From Shewanella decolorationis S12 (GTDB taxonomy: Bacteria > Pseudomonadota > Gammaproteobacteria > Enterobacterales > Shewanellaceae), in assembly GCF_000485795.1 (NCBI RefSeq), contig NZ_AXZL01000068.1, positions 186,001-250,000 on the forward strand: a stretch of DNA of 64,000 nt, read 5' to 3'. Position 1 is the first letter of the stretch, and every line of letters begins with the position of its first letter. The notes beneath the pieces were generated by a model. It ran no database searches. It was not told the origin of the DNA and saw nothing but the letters and a program-made list of their open reading frames with translations. The position numbers and the translations under genes are program-made. Shown here in pieces: positions 23,794-33,878 of this stretch.

Positions 23794-25713
23794 TTAATTA
23801 ATCGGGTGGACTTTTAATATGTCGGCGACAGCGCCTTGTCCGTGGCAGAAAGCACAGGTTTCTGTACCTGCGGTGGCGTCGGCTTTTGTTCCCGCAAATA
23901 CTGCACCTTGCTGCATCATATGGTTGTGGGTGGTATCACTTGAGTGACAGTTACTGCACACCGCGGCAATGGGACTCGTGAAGGTGCCGTTGTTTAGCGC
24001 AAGTGGTTGAACGGCAGAGTTTAAGGGCAGGGCAACCGTTGAAACTCCCGCTGCATCTTTGATATGGCATTGAGCACAATTACCGATTTTGCCTGGGTAG
24101 TTGAGGTCCTCAAAACCGGCAAATTGGCTGGTATGGATCCCATGGATTAACTGCTTAAAGTCAAAGGAGGTAATGGAGGGATTTGCCGCCGTGGCGTCGG
24201 CCTGCATATTCGGGTTGTGGCAAAGTTGGCATTGGCCCGCTAAATCGTTACGTGCGCCATGAATATTCAGTTGTTGATCGCCGTGGCAGCTAGCGCAGTT
24301 GGCATTGCTAATGACTTCGCGTCTGCCAGTGGCACTTAAGGCTGACATATCGAAGTAACTGTGGCTTGCCTTGATAACCAGAACTTCGGCAAGTTCAGTG
24401 CTGCAATCCACGAGTACTTTATCTTTGGCGCAAACTCGACCTTGAATTGCTAAGCCGCCGTGGTCGGCCTCAGTTCCCGCCGGAACCGTGAGACCCGAAA
24501 TGGTATAAGTGTAAGTGCCGTTGCTGCCAGTGACTGGTGTGGACTCAGGCAGACGAATTGAGCGCGCGGAGCGGGTACTGTAATCGAAACTGGTTCCCCA
24601 GTTAGCATAGACCCTTAGGTCGCTGATAAATTTGAGCTTATCTGCGCTCTCACTGTATACAGTACCAGTTGCTGGATTGCTTAGCGTCACGGCAACGGTC
24701 ACTGTGCCATTGGCATCCATGCTTGCGCTACTGATGCTTGGACTAAACTGGGCTAACGCGGCCATTTGATCTTCATTGCCGTGTACGCTGGCGGTCCAAT
24801 CGGCATTATGGCAGGCAACACAATTGCTATTATCTGCTTGCGCAGGGTGGCCTTGGCCCGCAGGGAAATTGATTTGGGTATGGCAGGCTCCACAAGCTTC
24901 CATAGTGGGCACCCTATGCCAGTTTTGACGCTCGGCTAAATCAGGATTATCGACGTGGCAAGTCTGGCAATTACTGATGGATTGAGGGAATCCCGTTAAG
25001 TGTTTGCTGTGGATCATTTGCGGGAAAATATCCGCAGGATTGCTGACTTTTTTACTGTTATGGCAAGTTACGCAGGTTTCAACTTGGTTGTAGCGTCCAC
25101 CATGGAACGCCAAATTACTGTGGCAGCTATTACAGGTTTCAATGGTAACTAAGTTACGGGTGTAGGCTAGGGTATTACCCGAGGTTTGCCAATCGTAGTG
25201 TTGATTGGTAATGGGGAGCGCCGTGCCATCGGCTAGTGCATCGCCGCCCAGTTTGATGACGACTCGCTGGGTGGCATCGTTAAGGAATGTCACACCATTC
25301 ATGCCATTATATGCGGTACTAAAACGATAACTGTAATGGCCGTTTTTATGGTCGACAAACGTGCCAGGGCAAGAAGCGGCGCACGTTTCAGAGGTAAAAT
25401 GTTGCCACTCGCTGCTATTGCCTGCACCTGTCGCGCCCTGAGGCAGTAATTGCGCTGCAATAAAGGTGGCCGAGGGAATACCGACCACGGCTTCATCGTC
25501 TTGGTTGCTCACCTGATAATCGACTTGGGCGATGCCGTCGGTCACGGCGACTTTATCGACTATGATGTTTAGGCTAGTGATCGTCATCGCGGGTGGTTTA
25601 CCTGGCTCACCGGGTGAGCCATCGTTACCGTCACTGCCACCACAGGCGGTAAGCAGGGTGGTTAAGGCCAGTAACAGACTGAATTGTGAGCTAAATCTTG
25701 CAAACTTGTTCAT
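23794..25713 (-). CDS. mtrF: MtrF, surface decaheme lipoprotein cytochrome
   Basis: A 639-residue MtrC paralogue, the same length as S. oneidensis MtrF, whose structure shows two pentaheme domains forming a staggered cross. The lipobox LLTAC is followed by GGSDGNDGSPGEPGKPP. Ten CxxCH sites run from CNSCHSN to CAFCHGQ. Domain I has CX3C (ETCAASC) and domain III CX8C (CAKDKVLVDC). The ATG at 25713 is followed by a clear lipoprotein signal. It is the last gene of mtrDEF. Likely role: terminal reductase of the second conduit, MtrDE-MtrF, which in S. oneidensis can partly replace MtrCAB. Confidence 0.96.
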   Translation of the reverse strand: MNKFARFSSQFSLLLALTTLLTACGGSDGNDGSPGEPGKPPAMTITSLNIIVDKVAVTDGIAQVDYQVSNQDDEAVVGIPSATFIAAQLLPQGATGAGNSSEWQHFTSETCAASCPGTFVDHKNGHYSYRFSTAYNGMNGVTFLNDATQRVVIKLGGDALADGTALPITNQHYDWQTSGNTLAYTRNLVTIETCNSCHSNLAFHGGRYNQVETCVTCHNSKKVSNPADIFPQMIHSKHLTGFPQSISNCQTCHVDNPDLAERQNWHRVPTMEACGACHTQINFPAGQGHPAQADNSNCVACHNADWTASVHGNEDQMAALAQFSPSISSASMDANGTVTVAVTLSNPATGTVYSESADKLKFISDLRVYANWGTSFDYSTRSARSIRLPESTPVTGSNGTYTYTISGLTVPAGTEADHGGLAIQGRVCAKDKVLVDCSTELAEVLVIKASHSYFDMSALSATGRREVISNANCASCHGDQQLNIHGARNDLAGQCQLCHNPNMQADATAANPSITSFDFKQLIHGIHTSQFAGFEDLNYPGKIGNCAQCHIKDAAGVSTVALPLNSAVQPLALNNGTFTSPIAAVCSNCHSSDTTHNHMMQQGAVFAGTKADATAGTETCAFCHGQGAVADILKVHPIN

Positions 25714-25748
25714 ATTTCTATCCTTGGAATACGCTGTCAGTGCCTAAG

Positions 25749-27887
25749 TTACATTTGGTAGCTTAAGGTCAAACCTAAGTAATGAGCATTGTAGTCGTGG
25801 CTGATGTCGCCAAAACTGAGCACATTGGGGACTGTGTCCCAAGTGGTGTTTTGGTTTTGCCAGTTTGCATCTTGATATTTCTCGAACAACCAATCGAAGC
25901 GTAACGACATACTGTCGGCCAGCTTATATTTGGCGTAGGCGTTAATATTGTGCTTGCGACTGTAATAGTCACCGTAGGGACTGTTGATACCGTAGGTGAC
26001 TTCGGTGTCGCTTTGGCCGTCGGAGTAGCTGTAGTCCAAGCCCAGATCTAAACGATTATCCAACAGGTTTTGATAGGCGATACCCGCGCCAATCAGGGTC
26101 GATTTCTCTTCAGATGTGCTGTACCAATCAGGGGTTGAGAAACGATTGCTTCCAGCCTGATCGGAATCGTGCCAGTCTTGGTTGAGATAGGCGTTGACAC
26201 TCAAATTATCGCTAATCAGATACTGTGCTGAAACGTCATAGCCAAGGTAAGAGACTTGGGTGAGCCCGACCAAGGTGTGGTCATAGTCATCGTCGATGCT
26301 GTGTAAACTCGCTCCTACAGATAAGCCGATATCACTTTGATAATCTGTGTGTAGGGTGACTTTTTGACGTTTCCTGTCCGCGAGGTAGGATTTACGCAGC
26401 CAAGGGTTGCTTGGACTTTGGGTGCTGGTCACTGGATCGTATTCACTGCCATTGCGGTCTAATGTTTCTCCCTTTAACCAAGCAGACCAAGCGGGCGAAT
26501 AACGGTAGCTGAGTTTGGCAAACAACCCCGATTCGTCAACGGATTGCCTGTCTAGTTCAGAATAAATAACTTCATCACGACTATATCCCGCCTCAGCATA
26601 GGCCGATGGGGTTAGGCGGTATTTTCCTTTAAGGTCGAATTGTTTGCTGCGTTTATCGTAGAGGCGATTTTGTTCGGCCCCTTGATGAAAACTGTCGGTC
26701 ACGACCTGTGGGAAATCCAGTTGGGCTGTCTTGTTTTCCCTGTCTTGATAGTTATAACTGGCTTGAACACTCAAATCCTGTGTGATGCGGCCTGAATACT
26801 TAAGCACCATATCTAGGATGTCCACTTGGGCATCCAGATTACCGGTTGGCAGTACAGGGGAGGGGCCATTAATGGTCGCGGGAAGAAAAGCCTCATCCTG
26901 TGACATGTTGCTGATACCCGCGTGCATTAGGATGTTATGACCATTTTGACCACCACTGGCCTCGGCTGCGATCCGATAGGCCTTGTTATCTGGGGCGACG
27001 GCATTTTGCCCAAAGTAGGTCGCACCAAATGTGGGAGTATAGGCCGATTGCCATAGCAGCGCCTGATGGTCATTCTTGTATTGGCTTATCTGGCTGTTTA
27101 TGCCCGCTTGCCAGCCAGCGCCGCCAAAATAGACTCTGGCATTGATTTCATCTGTGCTGTCATCGATTGGATGCGCCAACATCACACTGTTAGTGAGAAT
27201 ATTTGCGCTGGTCTTTTTCGCGCCGCTGCGGTTTTCATGCTGGTAGTTTACCGAGGCTTTGTAGCGGCTGCTCGATGAGATATGGCCAGCATAGTAACCG
27301 CCGAGGTTGAATCTATCCCGCGTAATGCTTAAGTCCTGCTCGATTAAACTCGATTGCAGTAACGGCATGGATTGGGTCGTTGCTCCCTCTACCCAATTTT
27401 CAGGCAAGAGCATCTTATCGTTATCGGTGAGATAAGGGCTTTTTAGCTGATTGTATTGGTAATTGGCGAGCCCTTTATAACCTAATTGAATTTGATAGTG
27501 CCCGGGTTGGCCTGTGGTGAGCTTGGCTGAACCCGTATCAAATCCCAGTTTATCGGCCTCTAGCCGGGTATGGTAACCACTCTCAGCTTGGTATTGCATA
27601 TCGGCGCCCACGGCACCGACCAAGCCATCCTTATCCGTGCCAGTTCGATTACCAAAACGGCTATCTTCGCCGTCATTATAGGCGAGCGTGGCGCTGGCGT
27701 TGCCTTGGCGCCCTGTTTTGGGCTGGCATTGCTTGCAGCTCCATGAGTCACTTTTTACGCCGCTGCGATTCGCTTTTTGGATTTCATATCCTTCAGCATG
27801 GGCCGTGTTGAGTACGCCACTAATCGCCCAAGCCAGTAATGTGAGTGAGAAACAAGCTCTAGGAGTCGATATGTTCATTATTTGCAT
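25749..27887 (-). CDS. mtrE: MtrE, outer-membrane beta-barrel porin paralogue of MtrB
   Basis: A 712-residue MtrB-family porin that would hold MtrD. Of several in-frame ATGs, 27887 (MQIMNISTPRACF) has AAGGGA at proper spacing and gives the length expected for MtrE. A signal peptide ending NTAHA is followed by the diagnostic Cys51-x-x-Cys54 (SWSCKQCQPKTG), matching MtrB. Strand-rich repeats then run to the C-terminal YLGLTLSYQM. It lies 13 bases after mtrD and 35 before mtrF. Confidence 0.96.
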   Translation of the reverse strand: MQIMNISTPRACFSLTLLAWAISGVLNTAHAEGYEIQKANRSGVKSDSWSCKQCQPKTGRQGNASATLAYNDGEDSRFGNRTGTDKDGLVGAVGADMQYQAESGYHTRLEADKLGFDTGSAKLTTGQPGHYQIQLGYKGLANYQYNQLKSPYLTDNDKMLLPENWVEGATTQSMPLLQSSLIEQDLSITRDRFNLGGYYAGHISSSSRYKASVNYQHENRSGAKKTSANILTNSVMLAHPIDDSTDEINARVYFGGAGWQAGINSQISQYKNDHQALLWQSAYTPTFGATYFGQNAVAPDNKAYRIAAEASGGQNGHNILMHAGISNMSQDEAFLPATINGPSPVLPTGNLDAQVDILDMVLKYSGRITQDLSVQASYNYQDRENKTAQLDFPQVVTDSFHQGAEQNRLYDKRSKQFDLKGKYRLTPSAYAEAGYSRDEVIYSELDRQSVDESGLFAKLSYRYSPAWSAWLKGETLDRNGSEYDPVTSTQSPSNPWLRKSYLADRKRQKVTLHTDYQSDIGLSVGASLHSIDDDYDHTLVGLTQVSYLGYDVSAQYLISDNLSVNAYLNQDWHDSDQAGSNRFSTPDWYSTSEEKSTLIGAGIAYQNLLDNRLDLGLDYSYSDGQSDTEVTYGINSPYGDYYSRKHNINAYAKYKLADSMSLRFDWLFEKYQDANWQNQNTTWDTVPNVLSFGDISHDYNAHYLGLTLSYQM

Positions 27888-27900
27888 GATCATTCCCTTG

Positions 27901-28866
27901 TTATCTCTGGAGTAACTTGCCGGATGGATGGTTTGAACCATGCACTTGTCCATGGCAATTCATACAGGAATTACCCGAGGTGAAGGCGTTGGTTTGATTA
28001 CCAAAGTAAGCATTACTGCTGTGGCCATCGGAGGCGTGGCACTGTTGGCATAACTGTGGCGGTTTGCTAATGAGCATGGATTCGTTGACGCTGCCGTGGG
28101 GGTTATGGCAGTTCGCACAATTGTCGGTGACTGGCGCATGTTCCCACAATTTAGGACCGCGTTTTTCGGCGTGGCAGCTGTAACAGTTTTCGTTGACGCT
28201 CATTTGTTTCAGACTGGCATCATTTAAACTGCCATGGGGATTGTGGCAATCGCTACAGACCATTTGTTGCCATTGCAGTGGATGGGATGAGCGTTTGTGC
28301 ATATCCGCTTTTTGCTGGGTATGGCATTGGGTACAAATCGCCACTTCGTTGGCTTTGTCGCTGATAGGGTCTTTTGCTACGTGTACTTGGTGGCAGCTAC
28401 TGCAGGGGATATCGGCATTGTCATGGTGGTTACCTTTCCACGCGATGCGTTGGTCGTCGTTATGGCAACTCATGCAGACACTGTTTTGTTTTTGCGCGGG
28501 AACGGGGGAATGCTGGCCGAAGGTGATCATCGGCTCTTTGCCGCCCTTGTTATGATTACCGAGTGGACCGTGGCAAGCCTCACACTGTAAGTCGGCCATG
28601 GGGGAATCTTTGACATTGGGATTGCCATGTACGCCATCAAAAATTGCCATTACAGTGGCACTTTTCTTATGGCACATCAGGCAAGTGTCAGCCCCTTTAG
28701 CCGAGTATTTACCTTCGGCAAATTTTTTGTCCAAAGTTGCGACGACCTCCTCGGGCGGCTTGTCATCCCAAGGTGTTGCTAACGTTGAAAGGCTGAGTAT
28801 CGATAACATCAAAGCAAGCATAACCTGAGTTATGCTTTTGAACTTTAACCCAATATCCATGTTCAT
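27901..28866 (-). CDS. mtrD: MtrD, periplasmic decaheme c-type cytochrome paralogue of MtrA
   Basis: A 321-residue DmsE/MtrA-family cytochrome with a signal peptide ending near SLSTLATP, then ten CxxCH motifs (CLMCH, CEACH, CMSCH, CSSCH, CTQCH, CSDCH, CYSCH, CANCH, CQQCH, CMNCH). It is strongly similar to MtrA along its whole length, including the shared ending [16 protein letters not shown]. Two ATGs, 28866 and 28860, are possible behind GGGA. First gene of mtrDEF. A near-perfect CRP site lies about 150 bases upstream. Confidence 0.96.
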   Translation of the reverse strand: MNMDIGLKFKSITQVMLALMLSILSLSTLATPWDDKPPEEVVATLDKKFAEGKYSAKGADTCLMCHKKSATVMAIFDGVHGNPNVKDSPMADLQCEACHGPLGNHNKGGKEPMITFGQHSPVPAQKQNSVCMSCHNDDQRIAWKGNHHDNADIPCSSCHQVHVAKDPISDKANEVAICTQCHTQQKADMHKRSSHPLQWQQMVCSDCHNPHGSLNDASLKQMSVNENCYSCHAEKRGPKLWEHAPVTDNCANCHNPHGSVNESMLISKPPQLCQQCHASDGHSSNAYFGNQTNAFTSGNSCMNCHGQVHGSNHPSGKLLQR

Positions 28867-29014
28867 CTATTCCCGAGTGCGTTTTATTTGTTATTTTTCA
28901 AGCTTTCGACATCGCTAATTTAGCTGATTAATATTAGAACAATTAAGTGACAACTGCTTAACATTCTTAAGGTGATTGACAGTAAAGAGCGATGATTTTG
29001 CAGAGATAAACAAT

Positions 29015-29036
29015 AAATGTGATTAACGTCACATTT
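29015..29036. promoter_or_regulatory. Near-consensus CRP binding site
   Basis: AAATGTGATTAACGTCACAT plus TT: both half sites TGTGA and TCACA are perfect with six-base spacing and symmetric A/T flanks. It is 149 bases from the mtrD start and 255 from feoA, so mtrDEF is the more likely target. Confidence 0.8.
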
Positions 29037-29173
29037 TGTTTTGGCGATGCATTTGTTGATAGCTTGTTGGATAAGATTTACATCACAACCTCGAGAGAAA
29101 GTTAGTGAGTATTTTTATTTTTTGTCAGGCGTTTATTCATTGAGATTTTTGTCACATAATACCCAACACAATT

Positions 29174-29192
29174 GAAAACTATTATCGTTACC
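29174..29192. promoter_or_regulatory. Fur-like box upstream of feoAB
   Basis: On the minus strand GGTAACGATAATAGTTTTC matches 14 of 19 positions of the Fur consensus GATAATGATAATCATTATC. It is about 100 bases before feoA, fitting iron repression of Fe(II) uptake. Confidence 0.65.
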
Positions 29193-29290
29193 AGTCATAA
29201 AGCTTGATCTAGGTAAAGTTATTAGAGCCGTCGCTCAGATACAATGGGCGCAGTTTTTCAAGCTGAAGCTGTTACAAGGTGAAATAGGTA

Positions 29291-29530
29291 ATGAAGTTAA
29301 GCGAACTCAGTCCCGGTGACCGTGGCATTATTTCTGAAATCGGGCGATTAGATCTGCCGCAGACAGTGAAGCGTAAATTATTATCCATGGGCATCACCCC
29401 TAATACACGATTTTCGTTGATCCGCAGAGCGCCAATGGGCTCTGGTTTAGAGTTAGATATTCGGGGCAGTAAGCTTTGTATGCGCAGAGATCTGGCAGAC
29501 ATCATAGAGGTGGAAAAGGCGAATGACTAA
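29291..29530 (+). CDS. feoA: FeoA, small cytosolic partner of the Fe(II) transporter
   Basis: A 79-residue SH3-like protein (MKLSELSPGDRGIISEIG, then MGITPNTRFSLIRRAPMGSGLELDIRGSKLCMRRDLADIIEV), the standard FeoA length and fold. It probably regulates FeoB. The start follows AGGTG. The stop overlaps the feoB start by eight bases, indicating translational coupling. Confidence 0.95.
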   Translation: MKLSELSPGDRGIISEIGRLDLPQTVKRKLLSMGITPNTRFSLIRRAPMGSGLELDIRGSKLCMRRDLADIIEVEKAND

Positions 29531-31817
29531 GCAGTTTCATTGCGTCACTGTTGGTAACCCAAACGCGGGAAAATCAACACTCTTTAACGCACTAACGGGC
29601 GCGAATCAACAAGTAGGCAACTGGTCCGGTGTGACCGTTGAGAAAAAAACTGGTCATTTTACCCTTAATGGCGCCGACGTTTACTTAACCGACTTACCTG
29701 GCATTTACGATTTACTCCCCGCGGGTAACAGTTGTGATTGTTCCCTCGATGAGCAGATTGCTCAGCAGTATCTCGCCGAACAACGTGTCGATGGCATCAT
29801 TAACTTAGTCGATGCGACCAATATTGAGCGTCACCTCTATTTGACGGCACAGCTTCGTGAGCTGTCGATCCCTATGGTAGTGGTATTGAATAAAATCGAT
29901 GCGGCTATCAAGCGTGGGATCCGTGTCGATTTAAAGAAAATGAGCCAAGAGTTAGGTTGCCCTGTGATTGGCGTGTGTTCTCGCGACCCTGCCGATGTGG
30001 CCAAAGTGCAAGCGCAGGTATTGGATTTACTCCAAGGCCGCGTCTCCGAAGCGCCTTTAATACTCGATTACGATGAGCAAATTGAAGCGGGCGTGCAACT
30101 CCTTTGCAGCAAAGATCCCAACTTAAGCCGTGGCCGCGCCTTGGCGATGTTAGGTAATGGTTCTGGTTGTGGCAGTTGTAAAAATGCTGAACTTCAGGAT
30201 GAAGTGAATACTTGCACCCAGCAAATCGCGCAGCAAGGACATGACATCGAAGTACTGGTCGCCACGACACGTTTTAACTTTGTCGAGCGTGTATTCCAAG
30301 GTTCAGTGAAAGCAGATGGCTTCCTAACACTGAGCGATAAACTCGATAAATTAGTTTTACATCCTGTACTTGGCATTCCGGTGTTTTTATTTGTCATGTA
30401 TCTGATGTTTATGTTCAGCATCAACATTGGTAGTGCGTTTATCGATTTCTTCGATGTGTTTGTCGGTGCATTGCTGGTTGACCATTTTGGTGCATTCCTT
30501 GGCAATATCGGCGCGCCGGCATGGCTTGTGACGATTCTTGCGGGTGGTGTCGGTCAAGGTATTCAAACCGTTTCTACCTTTATTCCGGTTATCGCAGCGC
30601 TATTCCTCGGTTTATCCATTCTTGAAAGCTCAGGCTATATGGCCCGCGCGGCATTCGTGGTGGATGGCTTAATGCGCCGTATTGGCTTACCGGGTAAAGC
30701 CTTCGTGCCTATGATTGTAGGCTTTGGTTGTTCGGTGCCAGCCATTATGGCCACTCGTACCTTAGGCAGTGAGCGTGAGCGTATCGTGACTGGTATGATG
30801 GCACCCTTTATGTCCTGCGGTGCGCGTTTACCTGTGTATGCGCTATTTGCGGCGGCCTTCTTCCCTGATTCTGGTCAAAACCTAGTGTTTTTACTGTATG
30901 TGATTGGGATTTTTGCGGCGATTGGCACTGGATTATTACTGCGCAGCACCTTATTACCCGGCACTAGCAGTGCGGTGGTGATGGAGCTGCCAAGCTATGA
31001 GTTGCCAAAATTTAAAGCTGTGATGGTGCGAACTGGTAAGCGGACTAAGAGCTTTATCTTAGGAGCGGGTAAAACCATCGTGCTAGTAGTGACACTGCTC
31101 AACTTTATCAATGCGATTGGAGTTGATGGCACTTTTGGCCATGAAGATAGCCAAGCGTCACTCTTAAGTGTGGCGAGCCAAAAAGTCACCCCTATCTTTG
31201 CTCCAATGGGGATTGAGCAAGATAACTGGCCTGCGACAGTCGGTATTATCACTGGGATTTTTGCTAAAGAAGCTGTGGTCGGTACACTCAACAGCTTGTA
31301 TACCAATGCCGCCCATGACGATGGCGAGTTAACTCCATTGGCTGATAGTTTCAGCGAAGCGCTGGCGACGATTCCTGCTAACTTATTCGGTTTAGATTTG
31401 GAAGATCCGCTTAAGTTATCTGTGGGTGATGTCTCTAGTACCGATGTTGCCGCAGAGGCGCAAGGTGTTGCAACATCAACCTTTAGTGCCTTACAGTCAG
31501 GCTTTACCACTAAGGTCGCGGCGTTTGCTTATCTGCTGTTTATCTTACTCTATACACCCTGTGTCGCAGCGATGGGCGCCTTAGTGAATGAGTTTGGTAC
31601 TCGCTGGGCAACCTTTGCTGCCACTTGGACATTCTCACTGGCCTACGGCAGTGCAACCATTGCTTACCAAGCGGCGACCTTTAGTGCGCATCCCCTGCAA
31701 TCGAGTCTGTGGATTGGTTTCTTCCTCCTGGCACTTGTGGTGTTCTATCTGTGGCTCAAACGTAAGGGCCGTAGAACCCAACAGATCATTCCAGGTGTTA
31801 GGATCATTACCGAGTAA
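29523..31817 (+). CDS. feoB: FeoB, ferrous iron transporter
   Basis: A 764-residue inner-membrane Fe(II) transporter. The N-terminal G domain shows G1 GNPNAGKST (residues 11-19), G3 DLPG and G4 NKID. A Cys-rich GSGCGSCKN lies near residue 220. The C-terminal half has about ten hydrophobic segments with the Gate motifs (SCGARLPVYALF; KEAVVGTLN; YTPCVAAMGAL). No feoC follows; a terminator does. Placed beside the Mtr genes, it would recover Fe(II) made by dissimilatory iron reduction. Confidence 0.97.
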   Translation: MTKQFHCVTVGNPNAGKSTLFNALTGANQQVGNWSGVTVEKKTGHFTLNGADVYLTDLPGIYDLLPAGNSCDCSLDEQIAQQYLAEQRVDGIINLVDATNIERHLYLTAQLRELSIPMVVVLNKIDAAIKRGIRVDLKKMSQELGCPVIGVCSRDPADVAKVQAQVLDLLQGRVSEAPLILDYDEQIEAGVQLLCSKDPNLSRGRALAMLGNGSGCGSCKNAELQDEVNTCTQQIAQQGHDIEVLVATTRFNFVERVFQGSVKADGFLTLSDKLDKLVLHPVLGIPVFLFVMYLMFMFSINIGSAFIDFFDVFVGALLVDHFGAFLGNIGAPAWLVTILAGGVGQGIQTVSTFIPVIAALFLGLSILESSGYMARAAFVVDGLMRRIGLPGKAFVPMIVGFGCSVPAIMATRTLGSERERIVTGMMAPFMSCGARLPVYALFAAAFFPDSGQNLVFLLYVIGIFAAIGTGLLLRSTLLPGTSSAVVMELPSYELPKFKAVMVRTGKRTKSFILGAGKTIVLVVTLLNFINAIGVDGTFGHEDSQASLLSVASQKVTPIFAPMGIEQDNWPATVGIITGIFAKEAVVGTLNSLYTNAAHDDGELTPLADSFSEALATIPANLFGLDLEDPLKLSVGDVSSTDVAAEAQGVATSTFSALQSGFTTKVAAFAYLLFILLYTPCVAAMGALVNEFGTRWATFAATWTFSLAYGSATIAYQAATFSAHPLQSSLWIGFFLLALVVFYLWLKRKGRRTQQIIPGVRIITE

Positions 31818-31857
31818 CCGCTGAGTAATAAATGTCAGCTTAGTAATGACAAAGATA

Positions 31858-31886
31858 AAAGCAGCTTTCATGGCTGCTTTTATTGT
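31858..31886 (+). terminator. Intrinsic terminator after feoB
   Basis: Arms AAAAGCAGC/GCTGCTTTT with a seven-base loop and a following TATTGTTTT, 40 bases after the feoB stop. Confidence 0.85.
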
Positions 31887-32000
31887 TTTACTATCCATGC
31901 CATAAACCATAGTTTTTCATACTGGGCATTGTAACTGGCCGAGATCTGTAGGATCATGCGGGTTTTGTTAAAATTGCCATTGTTCGCAAAGAGGAATTCC

Positions 32001-33671
32001 ATGAGTCATGTGGACACTGAAGTACGTCCGAGTAACTTTATCCGTAATATCATTGATGAGGATCTGAAAAGCGGTAAGCACACTAGCGTGCAGACGCGTT
32101 TTCCTCCTGAGCCAAATGGTTATTTACATATAGGTCACGCAAAGTCTATCTGTTTGAACTTCGGCATTGCGCGCGATTACCAGGGCCTTTGTAATTTACG
32201 TTTTGATGATACCAATCCTGAAAAAGAAGACATCGATTATGTGAATTCTATTCAGGCGGATGTGCGTTGGTTGGGATTCCAGTGGGATGGTGAGGTTCGT
32301 TATTCCTCTAACTATTTCGACCAATTACACCAATATGCGGTTGAGTTGATCAATAAAGGCTTAGCCTATGTGTGTTTCCTCAATGCCGATGAAACCCGCG
32401 AATACCGTGGCACCTTAAAAGAGCCGGGTAAAAACAGCCCGTACCGTGACACTTCCGTTGAAGAAAACCTGCAATTATTTGAAAAAATGCGTAAGGGTGA
32501 ATTCAAAGAGGGCGAGTGTGCGCTGCGTGCCAAAATCGACATGGCATCGCCTTTCATGTGTATGCGCGATCCGGTGATTTACCGTATTCGTTTTGCTCAC
32601 CATCATCAAACAGGTGACAAGTGGTGCATTTACCCGATGTACGACTTTACTCACTGTATCTCCGATGCGCTGGAGCACATTACTCACTCGTTATGTACGC
32701 TTGAGTTCCAAGACAACCGTCGTCTATACGATTGGGTTCTTGACAATTTAGATGATTTTCAAGCGCCGAACCGTACTCGTCAGTACGAATTTTCTCGCTT
32801 AAATCTTGAATATACGCTGATGTCTAAGCGTAAATTAAATGACTTAGTGACGCGTAAATTAGTTTCTGGATGGGATGACCCACGTATGCCAACAATTGCT
32901 GGCCTGCGCCGTCGTGGTTATACACCAGCGTCTATCCGCGAGTTTTGCCAACGTATTGGTATCACTAAGCAAGAAAACATGATTGAAGCAGCAATGCTTG
33001 ATGCTTGTATCCGTGAAGAGCTTAATGAGCATGCGCCACGTGCGATGGCTGTACTGCGCCCATTAAAAGTCGTGATTGAGAACTACCCAGAAGGTCAAAT
33101 CGAGACGATTCAAGCGGCTTCTCACCCAAGTGATGAAAGCATGGGCACACGCGAACTTGCCTTTGGCCGCGAACTGTATATCGATGTGGCGGACTTCAGA
33201 GAAGAAGCCAATAAGCAGTACAAACGTTTGGTGATGGGCAAAGAAGTGCGCCTGCGTAACGCTTATGTGATTAAGGCTGAACGTTGTGACAAAGACAGCG
33301 AAGGCAATATCACCACGGTTTACTGTAGCTACGATGCGGATACCTTGGGTAAAAACCCTGCCGATGGTCGCAAGGTAAAAGGCGTAATCCATTGGGTTGA
33401 AGCGACTACAGCTAAACCTGCTGAATTCCGTTTATACCAACGCTTGTTCACGGATCCAAATCCTGCAGCAGCAGAGACAGTAGATGAAGTGCTAAACCCT
33501 AACTCACTTGAAGTGGTGAATGGTTTAGTTGAAGCCAGCCTTGCTAATGCGCCAGCGGAAAAAGCATACCAGTTTGAACGTGAAGGTTATTTCTGTGCTG
33601 ACAATAAAGATTCATCAGCCGAGCATTTAGTTTTTAACCTAACAGTTGCACTGCGTGACTCGTTTGAATAG
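32001..33671 (+). CDS. glnS: Glutaminyl-tRNA synthetase
   Basis: A 556-residue class I synthetase that charges tRNA-Gln. The HIGH motif appears as [11 protein letters not shown] near residue 40, KMSKS as LMSKRKL near 270, and the family element [10 protein letters not shown] follows the first. The C-terminal beta-barrel anticodon-binding region runs from about 340. The ATG at 32001 ([13 protein letters not shown]) follows GAGGAA and gives the usual length; an in-frame codon 45 bases upstream is not needed. Monocistronic, with its own terminator. Confidence 0.97.
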   Translation: MSHVDTEVRPSNFIRNIIDEDLKSGKHTSVQTRFPPEPNGYLHIGHAKSICLNFGIARDYQGLCNLRFDDTNPEKEDIDYVNSIQADVRWLGFQWDGEVRYSSNYFDQLHQYAVELINKGLAYVCFLNADETREYRGTLKEPGKNSPYRDTSVEENLQLFEKMRKGEFKEGECALRAKIDMASPFMCMRDPVIYRIRFAHHHQTGDKWCIYPMYDFTHCISDALEHITHSLCTLEFQDNRRLYDWVLDNLDDFQAPNRTRQYEFSRLNLEYTLMSKRKLNDLVTRKLVSGWDDPRMPTIAGLRRRGYTPASIREFCQRIGITKQENMIEAAMLDACIREELNEHAPRAMAVLRPLKVVIENYPEGQIETIQAASHPSDESMGTRELAFGRELYIDVADFREEANKQYKRLVMGKEVRLRNAYVIKAERCDKDSEGNITTVYCSYDADTLGKNPADGRKVKGVIHWVEATTAKPAEFRLYQRLFTDPNPAAAETVDEVLNPNSLEVVNGLVEASLANAPAEKAYQFEREGYFCADNKDSSAEHLVFNLTVALRDSFE

Positions 33672-33749
33672 CAAGTCGTTCGCTGCAATAATCGCTGCCG
33701 CAATGATGCATTGCTGTCGCTGCTAGTTACGAACGGCATTCACGAATAA

Positions 33750-33784
33750 AAAGGCCCTTAGTGATATAAAACCTAAGGGCCTTT
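33750..33784. terminator. Bidirectional terminator between glnS and the Yip1 gene
   Basis: Perfect 12-bp arms AAAGGCCCTTAG/CTAAGGGCCTTT with an 11-base loop, between convergent genes. Confidence 0.88.
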
Positions 33785-33878
33785 GCTTTTTACATCTTTT
33801 AGATTTCACCATTTTTATCAGCTGTTATCGCTTCTTTTAAGCCATCCCTTACATGTCGACTAAACGTCTACTGATACC

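Larger units (their letters stand above)
28867..29290. other. 424-base divergent control region between mtrD and feoA
   Basis: AT-rich and without open frames of note. It contains the CRP palindrome at 29015-29036 and the Fur-like box at 29174-29192. The feoA promoter probably includes GATACAAT near 29237-29244. Both Fe(III) respiration (mtrDEF) and Fe(II) uptake (feoAB) appear to be controlled from here. Confidence 0.7.

Noticed and set aside
15925..28866. Novel multiheme system
   Set aside because: The cluster is striking, but gene order, lengths and heme counts match the well-described Shewanella Mtr/Omc locus, so it is annotated as such; only the MtrC mosaic and control sites are raised as unusual.
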